DNA from: Brugia malayi
Lineage: Eukaryota; Nematoda; Chromadorea; Rhabditida; Onchocercidae
Assembly: GCF_000002995.4 (NCBI RefSeq)
Contig: NW_025062329.1
Location: 1-22,757, forward strand
Direction of reading: 5' to 3'
DNA: 22,757 nt
Shown: piece after piece, positions 1 through 13,620 of the stretch
Layout of the letters: each line of letters begins with the position of its first letter
Numbering within the stretch: position 1 is the first letter of the stretch
Translations under genes and position numbers: made by a program
Notes under the pieces: model-generated
Database searches by the model: none
Seen by the model: only the letters and a program-made list of their open reading frames with translations
Told to the model about the DNA's origin: nothing

Positions 1-1470
1 ATGGTATGAGTTAATGAATTAATCAAAATGTCTTCTAGTGATATTGTTATATCTGCAGAGAAATGGTATGAGTTAATGAATTAATCAAAATATCTAGTGA
101 TATTGTTATATCTGCAGAGAAATGGTATGAGTTAATGAATTAATCAAAATGTCTTCTAGTGATATTGTTATATCTGTAGAGAAATGGTAATGAGTTAATG
201 AATTAATCAAAATGTCTTCTAGTGATCTTGTTATATTGGTAGAGAAATGGTATGAGTTAATGAATTAATCAAAATGTCTTCTAGTGATATTGTTATATCT
301 GTAGAGAAATGGTATGAGTTAATGAATTAATCAAAATGTCTTCTAGTGATATTGTTATATCTGTAGAGAAATGGTATGAGTTAATGAATTAATCAAAATG
401 TCTTCTAGTGATATTGTTATATCTGTAGAGAAATGGTATGAGTTAATGAATTAATCAAAATGTCTTCTAGTGATATTGTTATATCTGTAGAGAAATGGTA
501 TGAGTTAATGAATTAATCAAAATGTCTTCTAGTGATATTGTTATATCTGTAGAGAAATGGTATGAGTTAATGAATTAATCAAAATGTCTTCTAGTGATAT
601 TGTTATATCTGTAGAGAAATGGTATGAGTTAATGAATTAATCAAAATGTCTTCTAGTGATATTGTTATATCTGTAGAGAAATGGTATGAGTTAATGAATT
701 AATCAAAATGTCTTCTAGTGATATTGTTATATCTGTAGAGAAATGGTATGAGTTAATGAATTAATCAAAATGTCTTCTAGTGATATTGTTATATCTGTAG
801 AGAAATGGTATGAGTTAATGAATTAATCAAAATGTCTTCTAGTGATATTGTTATATCTGTAGAGAAATGGTATGAGTTAATGAATTAATCAAAATGTCTT
901 CTAGTGATATTGTTATATCTGCAGAGAAATGGTATGAGTTAATGAATTAATCAAAATGTATCTTCTAGTGATATTGTTATATCTGTAGAGAATGGTATGA
1001 GTTAATGAAATTAATCAAAATGTCTTCTAGTGATATTGTTATATCGATAGAGAAATGGTATGAGTTAATGAATTAATCAAAAATATCTTCTAGTGATATT
1101 GTTATATCGGTAGAGAAATGGTATGAGTTAATGAATTAATCAAAATGTCTTCTAGTGATATTGTTATATCTGCAGAGAAATGGTATGAGTTAATGAATTA
1201 ATCAAAATGTCTTCTAGTGATATTGTTATATCGGCAGAGAAATGGTATGAGTTAATGAAATTAATCAAAATGTCTTCTCGTGATATTGTTATATCGTAGA
1301 GAAATGGTATGAGTTAATGAATTATCAAAATGTCTTCTAGTGATATTGTTATATCTGCAGAGAAATGGTATGAGTTAATGAAATAATCAAAATGTCTTCT
1401 AGTGATATTGTTATATCTGTAGAGAAATGGTATGAGTTAATGAATTAATCAAAATGTCTTCTAGTGATAT
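1..1470 (+). repeat. Left flank of the array, mixed subtypes
   Basis: This block is less uniform than the core. A run of about ten CTGTA units lies between roughly 290 and 880, flanked by CTGCA units (near 54, 112, 921, 1172 and 1360), single CGATA and CGGCA units, and a TGGTA unit near 236. Small indels are frequent: a 3-bp loss near 91-95 (AAAATATCTAGTG), one extra A near 188, two extra bases near 959, a lost base pair near 990, an extra A near 1009 and 1259, and a lost pair near 1324. From about 1480 almost every unit is CGGTA. A diverged edge beside a uniform core is the usual pattern when unequal exchange homogenises the centre of an array more than its ends. Confidence 0.85.
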
Positions 1471-1626
1471 TGTTATATCGGTAGAGAAATGGTATGAGTT
1501 AATGAATTAATCAAAATGTCTTCTAGTGATATTGTTATATCGGTAGAGAAATGGTATGAGTTAATGAATTAATCAAAATGTCTTCTTAGTGATATTGTTA
1601 TATCGGTAGAAAAATGGTATGAGTTA

Positions 1627-1689
1627 ATGAAAATGTCTTCTAGTGATATTGTTATATCGGTAGAGAAATGGTATGAGTTAATGAATTAA
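1627..1689 (+). other. 54-bp unit in the core joining two 18-codon frames
   Basis: Here the unit lacks 8 bp, so GAG TTA ATG AAA runs directly into ATG TCT TCT AGT and the frame crosses from one unit to the next. The open frame begins within the preceding unit, which has an extra T (CTTCTTAG near 1585), and its first ATG is at 1627; the TAA is at 1687-1689. It is either a secondary 8-bp loss from a 62-bp unit or a remnant of the 54-bp type. The lack of CAT, GATCGAA or other old markers favours a secondary loss. Confidence 0.6.
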
Positions 1690-1800
1690 TCAAAATGTCT
1701 TCTAGTGATATTGTTATATCGGTAGAGAAATGGTATGAGTTAATGAATTAATCAAAATGTCTTCTTCTAGTGATATTGTTATATCGGTAGAGAAATGGTA

Positions 1801-1832
1801 TGAGTTAATGAAAATGTATTGTTATATCGGTA
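1801..1832 (+). repeat. Scar: shortened unit in the core
   Basis: TTAATGAAAATGTATTGTTATATCGG lacks both the 8 bp of the duplication and the CTTCTAGTGAT part. The preceding unit has CTTCTTCTAG, an extra TCT near 1766. The two changes sit within one unit of each other. Confidence 0.8.
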
Positions 1833-2957
1833 GAGAAATGGTATGAGTTAATGAATTAATCAAAATGTCTTCTAGTGATATTGTTATATCGGTAGAGAAA
1901 TGGTATGAGTTAATGAATTAATCAAAATGTCTTTTAGTGATATTGTTATATCGGTAGAGAAATGGTATGAGTTAATGAATTAATCAAAATGTCTTTTAGT
2001 GATATTGTTATATCGGTAGAGAAATGGTATGAGTTAATGAATTAATCAAAATGTCTTTTAGTGATATTGTTATATCGGTAGAGAAATGGTATGAGTTAAT
2101 GAATTAATCAAAATGTCTTCTAGTGATATTGTTATATCGGTAGAGAAATGGTATGAGTTAATGAATTAATCAAAATGTCTTCTAGTGATATTGTTATATC
2201 GGTAGAGAAATGGTATGAGTTAATGAATTAATCAAAATGTCTTCTAGTGATATTGTTATATCGGTAGAGAAATGGTATGAGTTAATGAATTAATCAAAAT
2301 GTCTTCTAGTGATATTGTTATATCGGTAGAGAAATGGTATGAGTTAATGAATTAATCAAAATGTCTTCTAGTGATATTGTTATATCGGTAGAGAAATGGT
2401 ATGAGTTAATGAATTAATCAAAATGTCTTCTAGTGATATTGTTATATCGGTAGAGAAATGGTATGAGTTAATGAATTAATCAAAATGTCTTCTAGTGATA
2501 TTGTTATATCGGTAGAGAAATGGTATGAGTTAATGAATTAATCAAAATGTCTTCTAGTGATATTGTTATATCGGTAGAGAAATGGTATGAGTTAATGAAT
2601 TAATCAAAATGTCTTCTAGTGATATTGTTATATCGGTAGAGAAATGGTATGAGTTAATGAATTAATCAAAATGTCTTCTAGTGATATTGTTATATCGGTA
2701 GAGAAATGGTATGAGTTAATGAATTAATCAAAATGTCTTCTAGTGATATTGTTATATCGGTAGAGAAATGGTATGAGTTAATGAATTAATCAAAATGTCT
2801 TCTAGTGATATTGTTATATCGGTAGAGAAATGGTATGAGTTAATGAATTAATCAAAATGTCTTCTAGTGATATTGTTATATCGGTAGAGAAATGGTATGA
2901 GTTAATGAATTAATCAAAATGTCTTCTAGTGATATTGTTATATCGGTAGAGAAATGG

Positions 2958-3014
2958 TATGATTAATAAATATGTATATGTTATATCGTAGAGAAATGGT
3001 ATGAGTTAATGAAT
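2958..3014 (+). repeat. Scar: scrambled unit in the core
   Basis: GGTATGATTAATAAATATGTATATGTTATATCGTAG is a unit with many small deletions, followed by GAATAATC (one T lost) in the next. On both sides the array is perfect for more than a kilobase. Clustered small deletions in an otherwise flawless array resemble an unpolished join. Confidence 0.8.
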
Positions 3015-5363
3015 AATCAAAATGTCTTCTAGTGATATTGTTATATCGGTAGAGAAATGGTATGAGTTAATGAATTAATCAAAATGTCTTCTAGTGATAT
3101 TGTTATATCGGTAGAGAAATGGTATGAGTTAATGAATTAATCAAAATGTCTTCTAGTGATATTGTTATATCGGTAGAGAAATGGTATGAGTTAATGAATT
3201 AATCAAAATGTCTTCTAGTGATATTGTTATATCGGTAGAGAAATGGTATGAGTTAATGAATTAATCAAAATGTCTTCTAGTGATATTGTTATATCGGTAG
3301 AGAAATGGTATGAGTTAATGAATTAATCAAAATGTCTTCTAGTGATATTGTTATATCGGTAGAGAAATGGTATGAGTTAATGAATTAATCAAAATGTCTT
3401 CTAGTGATATTGTTATATCGGTAGAGAAATGGTATGAGTTAATGAATTAATCAAAATGTCTTCTAGTGATATTGTTATATCGGTAGAGAAATGGTATGAG
3501 TTAATGAATTAATCAAAATGTCTTCTAGTGATATTGTTATATCGGTAGAGAAATGGTATGAGTTAATGAATTAATCAAAATGTCTTCTAGTGATATTGTT
3601 ATATCGGTAGAGAAATGGTATGAGTTAATGAATTAATCAAAATGTCTTCTAGTGATATTGTTATATCGGTAGAGAAATGGTATGAGTTAATGAATTAATC
3701 AAAATGTCTTCTAGTGATATTGTTATATCGGTAGAGAAATGGTATGAGTTAATGAATTAATCAAAATGTCTTCTAGTGATATTGTTATATCGGTAGAGAA
3801 ATGGTATGAGTTAATGAATTAATCAAAATGTCTTCTAGTGATATTGTTATATCGGTAGAGAAATGGTATGAGTTAATGAATTAATCAAAATGTCTTCTAG
3901 TGATATTGTTATATCGGTAGAGAAATGGTATGAGTTAATGAATTAATCAAAATGTCTTCTAGTGATATTGTTATATCGGTAGAGAAATGGTATGAGTTAA
4001 TGAATTAATCAAAATGTCTTCTAGTGATATTGTTATATCGGTAGAGAAATGGTATGAGTTAATGAATTAATCAAAATGTCTTCTAGTGATATTGTTATAT
4101 CGGTAGAGAAATGGTATGAGTTAATGAATTAATCAAAATGTCTTCTAGTGATATTGTTATATCGGTAGAGAAATGGTATGAGTTAATGAATTAATCAAAA
4201 TGTCTTCTAGTGATATTGTTATATCGGTAGAGAAATGGTATGAGTTAATGAATTAATCAAAATGTCTTCTAGTGATATTGTTATATCGGTAGAGAAATGG
4301 TATGAGTTAATGAATTAATCAAAATGTCTTCTAGTGATATTGTTATATCGGTAGAGAAATGGTATGAGTTAATGAAATAATCAAAATGTCTTCTAGTGAT
4401 ATTGTTATATCGGTAGAGAAATGGTATGAGTTAATGAATTAATCAAAATGTCTTCTAGTGATATTGTTATATCGGTAGAGAAATGGTATGAGTTAATGAA
4501 TTAATCAAAATGTCTTCTAGTGATATTGTTATATCGGTAGAGAAATGGTATGAGTTAATGAATTAATCAAAATGTCTTCTAGTGATATTGTTATATCGGT
4601 AGAGAAATGGTATGAGTTAATGAATTAATCAAAATGTCTTCTAGTGATATTGTTATATCGGTAGAGAAATGGTATGAGTTAATGAATTAATCAAAATGTC
4701 TTCTAGTGATATTGTTATATCGGTAGAGAAATGGTATGAGTTAATGAATTAATCAAAATGTCTTCTAGTGATATTGTTATATCGGTAGAGAAATGGTATG
4801 AGTTAATGAATTAATCAAAATGTCTTCTAGTGATATTGTTATATCGGTAGAGAAATGGTATGAGTTAATGAATTAATCAAAATGTCTTCTAGTGATATTG
4901 TTATATCGGTAGAGAAATGGTATGAGTTAATGAATTAATCAAAATGTCTTCTAGTGATATTGTTATATCGGTAGAGAAATGGTATGAGTTAATGAATTAA
5001 TCAAAATGTCTTCTAGTGATATTGTTATATCGGTAGAGAAATGGTATGAGTTAATGAATTAATCAAAATGTCTTCTAGTGATATTGTTATATCGGTAGAG
5101 AAATGGTATGAGTTAATGAATTAATCAAAATGTCTTCTAGTGATATTGTTATATCGGTAGAGAAATGGTATGAGTTAATGAAATAATCAAAATGTCTTCT
5201 AGTGATATTGTTATATCGGTAGAGAAATGGTATGAGTTAATGAATTAATCAAAATGTCTTCTAGTGATATTGTTATATCGGTAGAGAAATGGTATGAGTT
5301 AATGAATTAATCAAAATGTCTTCTAGTGATATTGTTATATCGGTAGAGAAATGGTATGAGTTA

Positions 5364-5393
5364 ATGAATTAATCAAAAATGAATTAATCAAAA
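5364..5393 (+). repeat. 15-bp internal tandem duplication
   Basis: ATGAATTAATCAAAA occurs twice in a row, beginning at 5364 and 5379. The neighbouring units are normal. This is a simple slippage product and shows the same type of event (a short direct duplication in this part of the monomer) that I propose created the 8-bp duplication of the 62-bp unit. Confidence 0.85.
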
Positions 5394-5826
5394 TGTCTTC
5401 TAGTGATATTGTTATATCGGTAGAGAAATGGTATGAGTTAATGAATTAATCAAAATGTCTTCTAGTGATATTGTTATATCGGTAGAGAAATGGTATGAGT
5501 TAATGAATTAATCAAAATGTCTTCTAGTGATATTGTTATATCGGTAGAGAAATGGTATGAGTTAATGAATTAATCAAAATGTCTTCTAGTGATATTGTTA
5601 TATCGGTAGAGAAATGGTATGAGTTAATGAATTAATCAAAATGTCTTCTAGTGATATTGTTATATCGGTAGAGAAATGGTATGAGTTAATGAAATAATCA
5701 AAATGTCTTCTAGTGATATTGTTATATCGGTAGAGAAATGGTATGAGTTAATGAATTAATCAAAATGTCTTCTAGTGATATTGTTATATCGGTAGAGAAA
5801 TGGTATGAGTTAATGAATTAATCAAA

Positions 5827-5928
5827 ATGTCTTCTAGTGATATTGTTATATCGGTAGAGAAATGGTATGAGTTAATGAAAATGTCTTCTAGTGATATTGT
5901 TATATCGGTAGAGAAATGGTATGAGTAA
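5827..5928 (+). other. 33-codon ORF across a 54-bp unit in the core
   Basis: ATG at 5827 reads 18 codons and then continues in frame into the next unit's ATG at 5881, because the 8 bp that normally separate the frames are missing. The second unit ends early at TAA 5926-5928, where GAGTTAATG has become GAGTAAATG. The same GAGTAAATG variant is seen at 21984-21992 in the right flank and in the inverted end. The unit carries the core CGGTA subtype, so it is probably a derived deletion, not an ancestral copy. Confidence 0.6.
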
Positions 5929-6807
5929 ATGAATTAATCAAAATGTCTTCTAGTGATATTGTTATATCGGTAGAGAAATGGTATGAGTTAATGAATTAAT
6001 CAAAATGTCTTCTAGTGATATTGTTATATCGGTAGAGAAATGGTATGAGTTAATGAATTAATCAAAATGTCTTCTAGTGATATTGTTATATCGGTAGAGA
6101 AATGGTATGAGTTAATGAATTAATCAAAATGTCTTCTAGTGATATTGTTATATCGGTAGAGAAATGGTATGAGTTAATGAATTAATCAAAATGTCTTCTA
6201 GTGATATTGTTATATCGGTAGAGAAATGGTATGAGTTAATGAATTAATCAAAATGTCTTCTAGTGATATTGTTATATCGGTAGAGAAATGGTATGAGTTA
6301 ATGAATTAATCAAAATGTCTTCTAGTGATATTGTTATATCGGTAGAGAAATGGTATGAGTTAATGAATTAATCAAAATGTCTTCTAGTGATATTGTTATA
6401 TCGGTAGAGAAATGGTATGAGTTAATGAATTAATCAAAATGTCTTCTAGTGATATTGTTATATCGGTAGAGAAATGGTATGAGTTAATGAATTAATCAAA
6501 ATGTCTTCTAGTGATATTGTTATATCGGTAGAGAAATGGTATGAGTTAATGAATTAATCAAAATGTCTTCTAGTGATATTGTTATATCGGTAGAGAAATG
6601 GTATGAGTTAATGAATTAATCAAAATGTCTTCTAGTGATATTGTTATATCGGTAGAGAAATGGTATGAGTTAATGAATTAATCAAAATGTCTTCTAGTGA
6701 TATTGTTATATCGGTAGAGAAATGGTATGAGTTAATGAATTAATCAAAATGTCTTCTAGTGATATTGTTATATCGGTAGAGAAATGGTATGAGTTAATGA
6801 ATTAATC

Positions 6808-6858
6808 AAAATGATATTGTTATATCTGTAGAGAAATGGTATGAGTTAATGAATAATC
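6808..6858 (+). repeat. Scar: shortened unit with CTGTA subtype in the core
   Basis: AAAATGATATTGTTATATCTGTAG lacks the TCTTCTAG part, then GAATAATC follows with one T lost. CTGTA is foreign to this part of the core, which is otherwise CGGTA. Confidence 0.8.
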
Positions 6859-8430
6859 AAAATGTCTTCTAGTGATATTGTTATATCGGTAGAGAAATGG
6901 TATGAGTTAATGAATTAATCAAAATGTCTTCTAGTGATATTGTTATATCGGTAGAGAAATGGTATGAGTTAATGAATTAATCAAAATGTCTTCTAGTGAT
7001 ATTGTTATATCGGTAGAGAAATGGTATGAGTTAATGAATTAATCAAAATGTCTTCTAGTGATATTGTTATATCGGTAGAGAAATGGTATGAGTTAATGAA
7101 TTAATCAAAATGTCTTCTAGTGATATTGTTATATCGGTAGAGAAATGGTATGAGTTAATGAATTAATCAAAATGTCTTCTAGTGATATTGTTATATCGGT
7201 AGAGAAATGGTATGAGTTAATGAATTAATCAAAATGTCTTCTAGTGATATTGTTATATCGGTAGAGAAATGGTATGAGTTAATGAATTAATCAAAATGTC
7301 TTCTAGTGATATTGTTATATCGGTAGAGAAATGGTATGAGTTAATGAATTAATCAAAATGTCTTCTAGTGATATTGTTATATCGGTAGAGAAATGGTATG
7401 AGTTAATGAATTAATCAAAATGTCTTCTAGTGATATTGTTATATCGGTAGAGAAATGGTATGAGTTAATGAATTAATCAAAATGTCTTCTAGTGATATTG
7501 TTATATCGGTAGAGAAATGGTATGAGTTAATGAATTAATCAAAATGTCTTCTAGTGATATTGTTATATCGGTAGAGAAATGGTATGAGTTAATGAATTAA
7601 TCAAAATGTCTTCTAGTGATATTGTTATATCGGTAGAGAAATGGTATGAGTTAATGAATTAATCAAAATGTCTTCTAGTGATATTGTTATATCGGTAGAG
7701 AAATGGTATGAGTTAATGAATTAATCAAAATGTCTTCTAGTGATATTGTTATATCGGTAGAGAAATGGTATGAGTTAATGAATTAATCAAAATGTCTTCT
7801 AGTGATATTGTTATATCGGTAGAGAAATGGTATGAGTTAATGAATTAATCAAAATGTCTTCTAGTGATATTGTTATATCGGTAGAGAAATGGTATGAGTT
7901 AATGAATTAATCAAAATGTCTTCTAGTGATATTGTTATATCGGTAGAGAAATGGTATGAGTTAATGAATTAATCAAAATGTCTTCTAGTGATATTGTTAT
8001 ATCGGTAGAGAAATGGTATGAGTTAATGAATTAATCAAAATGTCTTCTAGTGATATTGTTATATCGGTAGAGAAATGGTATGAGTTAATGAATTAATCAA
8101 AATGTCTTCTAGTGATATTGTTATATCGGTAGAGAAATGGTATGAGTTAATGAATTAATCAAAATGTCTTCTTAGTGATATTGTTATATCGGTAGAGAAA
8201 TGGTATGAGTTAATGAATTAATCAAAATGTCTTCTAGTGATATTGTTATATCGGTAGAGAAATGGTATGAGTTAATGAATTAATCAAAATGTCTTCTAGT
8301 GATATTGTTATATCGGTAGAGAAATGGTATGAGTTAATGAATTAATCAAAATGTCTTCTAGTGATATTGTTATATCGGTAGAGAAATGGTATGAGTTAAT
8401 GAATTAATCAAAATGTCTTCTAGTGATATT

Positions 8431-8450
8431 GTTATATCGGTATGAGTTAA
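8431..8450 (+). repeat. 11-bp deletion between GGTA repeats
   Basis: TATCGGTATGAG replaces TATCGGTAGAGAAATGGTATGAG. The lost 11 bp lie between two GGTA copies that are normally 7 bp apart, the expected product of slippage or short-homology deletion. The unit is 51 bp. Confidence 0.85.
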
Positions 8451-10264
8451 TGAATTAATCAAAATGTCTTCTAGTGATATTGTTATATCGGTAGAGAAAT
8501 GGTATGAGTTAATGAATTAATCAAAATGTCTTCTAGTGATATTGTTATATCGGTAGAGAAATGGTATGAGTTAATGAATTAATCAAAATGTCTTCTAGTG
8601 ATATTGTTATATCGGTAGAGAAATGGTATGAGTTAATGAATTAATCAAAATGTCTTCTAGTGATATTGTTATATCGGTAGAGAAATGGTATGAGTTAATG
8701 AATTAATCAAAATGTCTTCTAGTGATATTGTTATATCGGTAGAGAAATGGTATGAGTTAATGAATTAATCAAAATGTCTTCTAGTGATATTGTTATATCG
8801 GTAGAGAAATGGTATGAGTTAATGAATTAATCAAAATGTCTTCTAGTGATATTGTTATATCGGTAGAGAAATGGTATGAGTTAATGAATTAATCAAAATG
8901 TCTTCTAGTGATATTGTTATATCGGTAGAGAAATGGTATGAGTTAATGAATTAATCAAAATGTCTTCTAGTGATATTGTTATATCGGTAGAGAAATGGTA
9001 TGAGTTAATGAATTAATCAAAATGTCTTCTAGTGATATTGTTATATCGGTAGAGAAATGGTATGAGTTAATGAATTAATCAAAATGTCTTCTAGTGATAT
9101 TGTTATATCGGTAGAGAAATGGTATGAGTTAATGAATTAATCAAAATGTCTTCTAGTGATATTGTTATATCGGTAGAGAAATGGTATGAGTTAATGAATT
9201 AATCAAAATGTCTTCTAGTGATATTGTTATATCGGTAGAGAAATGGTATGAGTTAATGAATTAATCAAAATGTCTTCTAGTGATATTGTTATATCGGTAG
9301 AGAAATGGTATGAGTTAATGAATTAATCAAAATGTCTTCTAGTGATATTGTTATATCGGTAGAGAAATGGTATGAGTTAATGAATTAATCAAAATGTCTT
9401 CTAGTGATATTGTTATATCGGTAGAGAAATGGTATGAGTTAATGAATTAATCAAAATGTCTTCTAGTGATATTGTTATATCGGTAGAGAAATGGTATGAG
9501 TTAATGAATTAATCAAAATGTCTTCTAGTGATATTGTTATATCGGTAGAGAAATGGTATGAGTTAATGAATTAATCAAAATGTCTTCTAGTGATATTGTT
9601 ATATCGGTAGAGAAATGGTATGAGTTAATGAATTAATCAAAATGTCTTCTAGTGATATTGTTATATCGGTAGAGAAATGGTATGAGTTAATGAATTAATC
9701 AAAATGTCTTCTAGTGATATTGTTATATCGGTAGAGAAATGGTATGAGTTAATGAATTAATCAAAATGTCTTCTAGTGATATTGTTATATCGGTAGAGAA
9801 ATGGTATGAGTTAATGAATTAATCAAAATGTCTTCTAGTGATATTGTTATATCGGTAGAGAAATGGTATGAGTTAATGAATTAATCAAAATGTCTTCTAG
9901 TGATATTGTTATATCGGTAGAGAAATGGTATGAGTTAATGAATTAATCAAAATGTCTTCTAGTGATATTGTTATATCGGTAGAGAAATGGTATGAGTTAA
10001 TGAATTAATCAAAATGTCTTCTAGTGATATTGTTATATCGGTAGAGAAATGGTATGAGTTAATGAATTAATCAAAATGTCTTCTAGTGATATTGTTATAT
10101 CGGTAGAGAAATGGTATGAGTTAATGAATTAATCAAAATGTCTTCTAGTGATATTGTTATATCGGTAGAGAAATGGTATGAGTTAATGAATTAATCAAAA
10201 TGTCTTCTAGTGATATTGTTATATCGGTAGAGAAATGGTATGAGTTAATGAATTAATCAAAATG

Positions 10265-10318
10265 TCTTCTCGTGATATTGTTATATCGTAGAGAAATGGC
10301 ATGATTAATCAAAATCTT
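10265..10318 (+). repeat. Scar with CTTCTCGTG and ATATCGTAG
   Basis: The unit has A-to-C at 10271 (CTTCTCGTG), one G lost in ATATCGTAG, then GGCATGATTAATC and AAAATCTTC with bases missing. The first two changes are the same pair as at 1271-1306 in the left flank. The units on both sides are perfect. Confidence 0.8.
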
Positions 10319-11507
10319 CTAGTGATATTGTTATATCGGTAGAGAAATGGTATGAGTTAATGAATTAATCAAAATGTCTTCTAGTGATATTGTTATATCG
10401 GTAGAGAAATGGTATGAGTTAATGAATTAATCAAAATGTCTTCTAGTGATATTGTTATATCGGTAGAGAAATGGTATGAGTTAATGAATTAATCAAAATG
10501 TCTTCTAGTGATATTGTTATATCGGTAGAGAAATGGTATGAGTTAATGAATTAATCAAAATGTCTTCTAGTGATATTGTTATATCGGTAGAGAAATGGTA
10601 TGAGTTAATGAATTAATCAAAATGTCTTCTAGTGATATTGTTATATCGGTAGAGAAATGGTATGAGTTAATGAATTAATCAAAATGTCTTCTAGTGATAT
10701 TGTTATATCGGTAGAGAAATGGTATGAGTTAATGAATTAATCAAAATGTCTTCTAGTGATATTGTTATATCGGTAGAGAAATGGTATGAGTTAATGAATT
10801 AATCAAAATGTCTTCTAGTGATATTGTTATATCGGTAGAGAAATGGTATGAGTTAATGAATTAATCAAAATGTCTTCTAGTGATATTGTTATATCGGTAG
10901 AGAAATGGTATGAGTTAATGAATTAATCAAAATGTCTTCTAGTGATATTGTTATATCGGTAGAGAAATGGTATGAGTTAATGAATTAATCAAAATGTCTT
11001 CTAGTGATATTGTTATATCGGTAGAGAAATGGTATGAGTTAATGAATTAATCAAAATGTCTTCTAGTGATATTGTTATATCGGTAGAGAAATGGTATGAG
11101 TTAATGAATTAATCAAAATGTCTTCTAGTGATATTGTTATATCGGTAGAGAAATGGTATGAGTTAATGAATTAATCAAAATGTCTTCTAGTGATATTGTT
11201 ATATCGGTAGAGAAATGGTATGAGTTAATGAATTAATCAAAATGTCTTCTAGTGATATTGTTATATCGGTAGAGAAATGGTATGAGTTAATGAATTAATC
11301 AAAATGTCTTCTAGTGATATTGTTATATCGGTAGAGAAATGGTATGAGTTAATGAATTAATCAAAATGTCTTCTAGTGATATTGTTATATCGGTAGAGAA
11401 ATGGTATGAGTTAATGAATTAATCAAAATGTCTTCTAGTGATATTGTTATATCGGTAGAGAAATGGTATGAGTTAATGAAATAATCAAAATGTCTTCTAG
11501 TGATATT

Positions 11508-11558
11508 GTTATATCGTAGAAATGGTATGAGTTAATGAATTAATCAAAATTTTTGTGA
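11508..11558 (+). repeat. Scar: ATATCGTAGAAATGG and AAAATTTTTGTG
   Basis: ATATCGTAGAAATGG is three bases short, and in the next unit AAAATTTTTGTGATATTG replaces AAAATGTCTTCTAGTGATATTG. The preceding unit carries the T-to-A change at 11481. It marks the left limit of the 5.8-kb near-perfect stretch. Confidence 0.8.
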
Positions 11559-13620
11559 TATTGTTATATCGGTAGAGAAATGGTATGAGTTAATGAATTA
11601 ATCAAAATGTCTTCTAGTGATATTGTTATATCGGTAGAGAAATGGTATGAGTTAATGAATTAATCAAAATGTCTTCTAGTGATATTGTTATATCGGTAGA
11701 GAAATGGTATGAGTTAATGAATTAATCAAAATGTCTTCTAGTGATATTGTTATATCGGTAGAGAAATGGTATGAGTTAATGAATTAATCAAAATGTCTTC
11801 TAGTGATATTGTTATATCGGTAGAGAAATGGTATGAGTTAATGAATTAATCAAAATGTCTTCTAGTGATATTGTTATATCGGTAGAGAAATGGTATGAGT
11901 TAATGAATTAATCAAAATGTCTTCTAGTGATATTGTTATATCGGTAGAGAAATGGTATGAGTTAATGAATTAATCAAAATGTCTTCTAGTGATATTGTTA
12001 TATCGGTAGAGAAATGGTATGAGTTAATGAATTAATCAAAATGTCTTCTAGTGATATTGTTATATCGGTAGAGAAATGGTATGAGTTAATGAATTAATCA
12101 AAATGTCTTCTAGTGATATTGTTATATCGGTAGAGAAATGGTATGAGTTAATGAATTAATCAAAATGTCTTCTAGTGATATTGTTATATCGGTAGAGAAA
12201 TGGTATGAGTTAATGAAATAATCAAAATGTCTTCTAGTGATATTGTTATATCGGTAGAGAAATGGTATGAGTTAATGAATTAATCAAAATGTCTTCTAGT
12301 GATATTGTTATATCGGTAGAGAAATGGTATGAGTTAATGAATTAATCAAAATGTCTTCTAGTGATATTGTTATATCGGTAGAGAAATGGTATGAGTTAAT
12401 GAATTAATCAAAATGTCTTCTAGTGATATTGTTATATCGGTAGAGAAATGGTATGAGTTAATGAATTAATCAAAATGTCTTCTAGTGATATTGTTATATC
12501 GGTAGAGAAATGGTATGAGTTAATGAATTAATCAAAATGTCTTCTAGTGATATTGTTATATCGGTAGAGAAATGGTATGAGTTAATGAATTAATCAAAAT
12601 GTCTTCTAGTGATATTGTTATATCGGTAGAGAAATGGTATGAGTTAATGAATTAATCAAAATGTCTTCTAGTGATATTGTTATATCGGTAGAGAAATGGT
12701 ATGAGTTAATGAATTAATCAAAATGTCTTCTAGTGATATTGTTATATCGGTAGAGAAATGGTATGAGTTAATGAATTAATCAAAATGTCTTCTAGTGATA
12801 TTGTTATATCGGTAGAGAAATGGTATGAGTTAATGAATTAATCAAAATGTCTTCTAGTGATATTGTTATATCGGTAGAGAAATGGTATGAGTTAATGAAT
12901 TAATCAAAATGTCTTCTAGTGATATTGTTATATCGGTAGAGAAATGGTATGAGTTAATGAATTAATCAAAATGTCTTCTAGTGATATTGTTATATCGGTA
13001 GAGAAATGGTATGAGTTAATGAATTAATCAAAATGTCTTCTAGTGATATTGTTATATCGGTAGAGAAATGGTATGAGTTAATGAATTAATCAAAATGTCT
13101 TCTAGTGATATTGTTATATCGGTAGAGAAATGGTATGAGTTAATGAATTAATCAAAATGTCTTCTAGTGATATTGTTATATCGGTAGAGAAATGGTATGA
13201 GTTAATGAATTAATCAAAATGTCTTCTAGTGATATTGTTATATCGGTAGAGAAATGGTATGAGTTAATGAATTAATCAAAATGTCTTCTAGTGATATTGT
13301 TATATCGGTAGAGAAATGGTATGAGTTAATGAATTAATCAAAATGTCTTCTAGTGATATTGTTATATCGGTAGAGAAATGGTATGAGTTAATGAATTAAT
13401 CAAAATGTCTTCTAGTGATATTGTTATATCGGTAGAGAAATGGTATGAGTTAATGAATTAATCAAAATGTCTTCTAGTGATATTGTTATATCGGTAGAGA
13501 AATGGTATGAGTTAATGAATTAATCAAAATGTCTTCTAGTGATATTGTTATATCGGTAGAGAAATGGTATGAGTTAATGAATTAATCAAAATGTCTTCTA
13601 GTGATATTGTTATATCGGTA

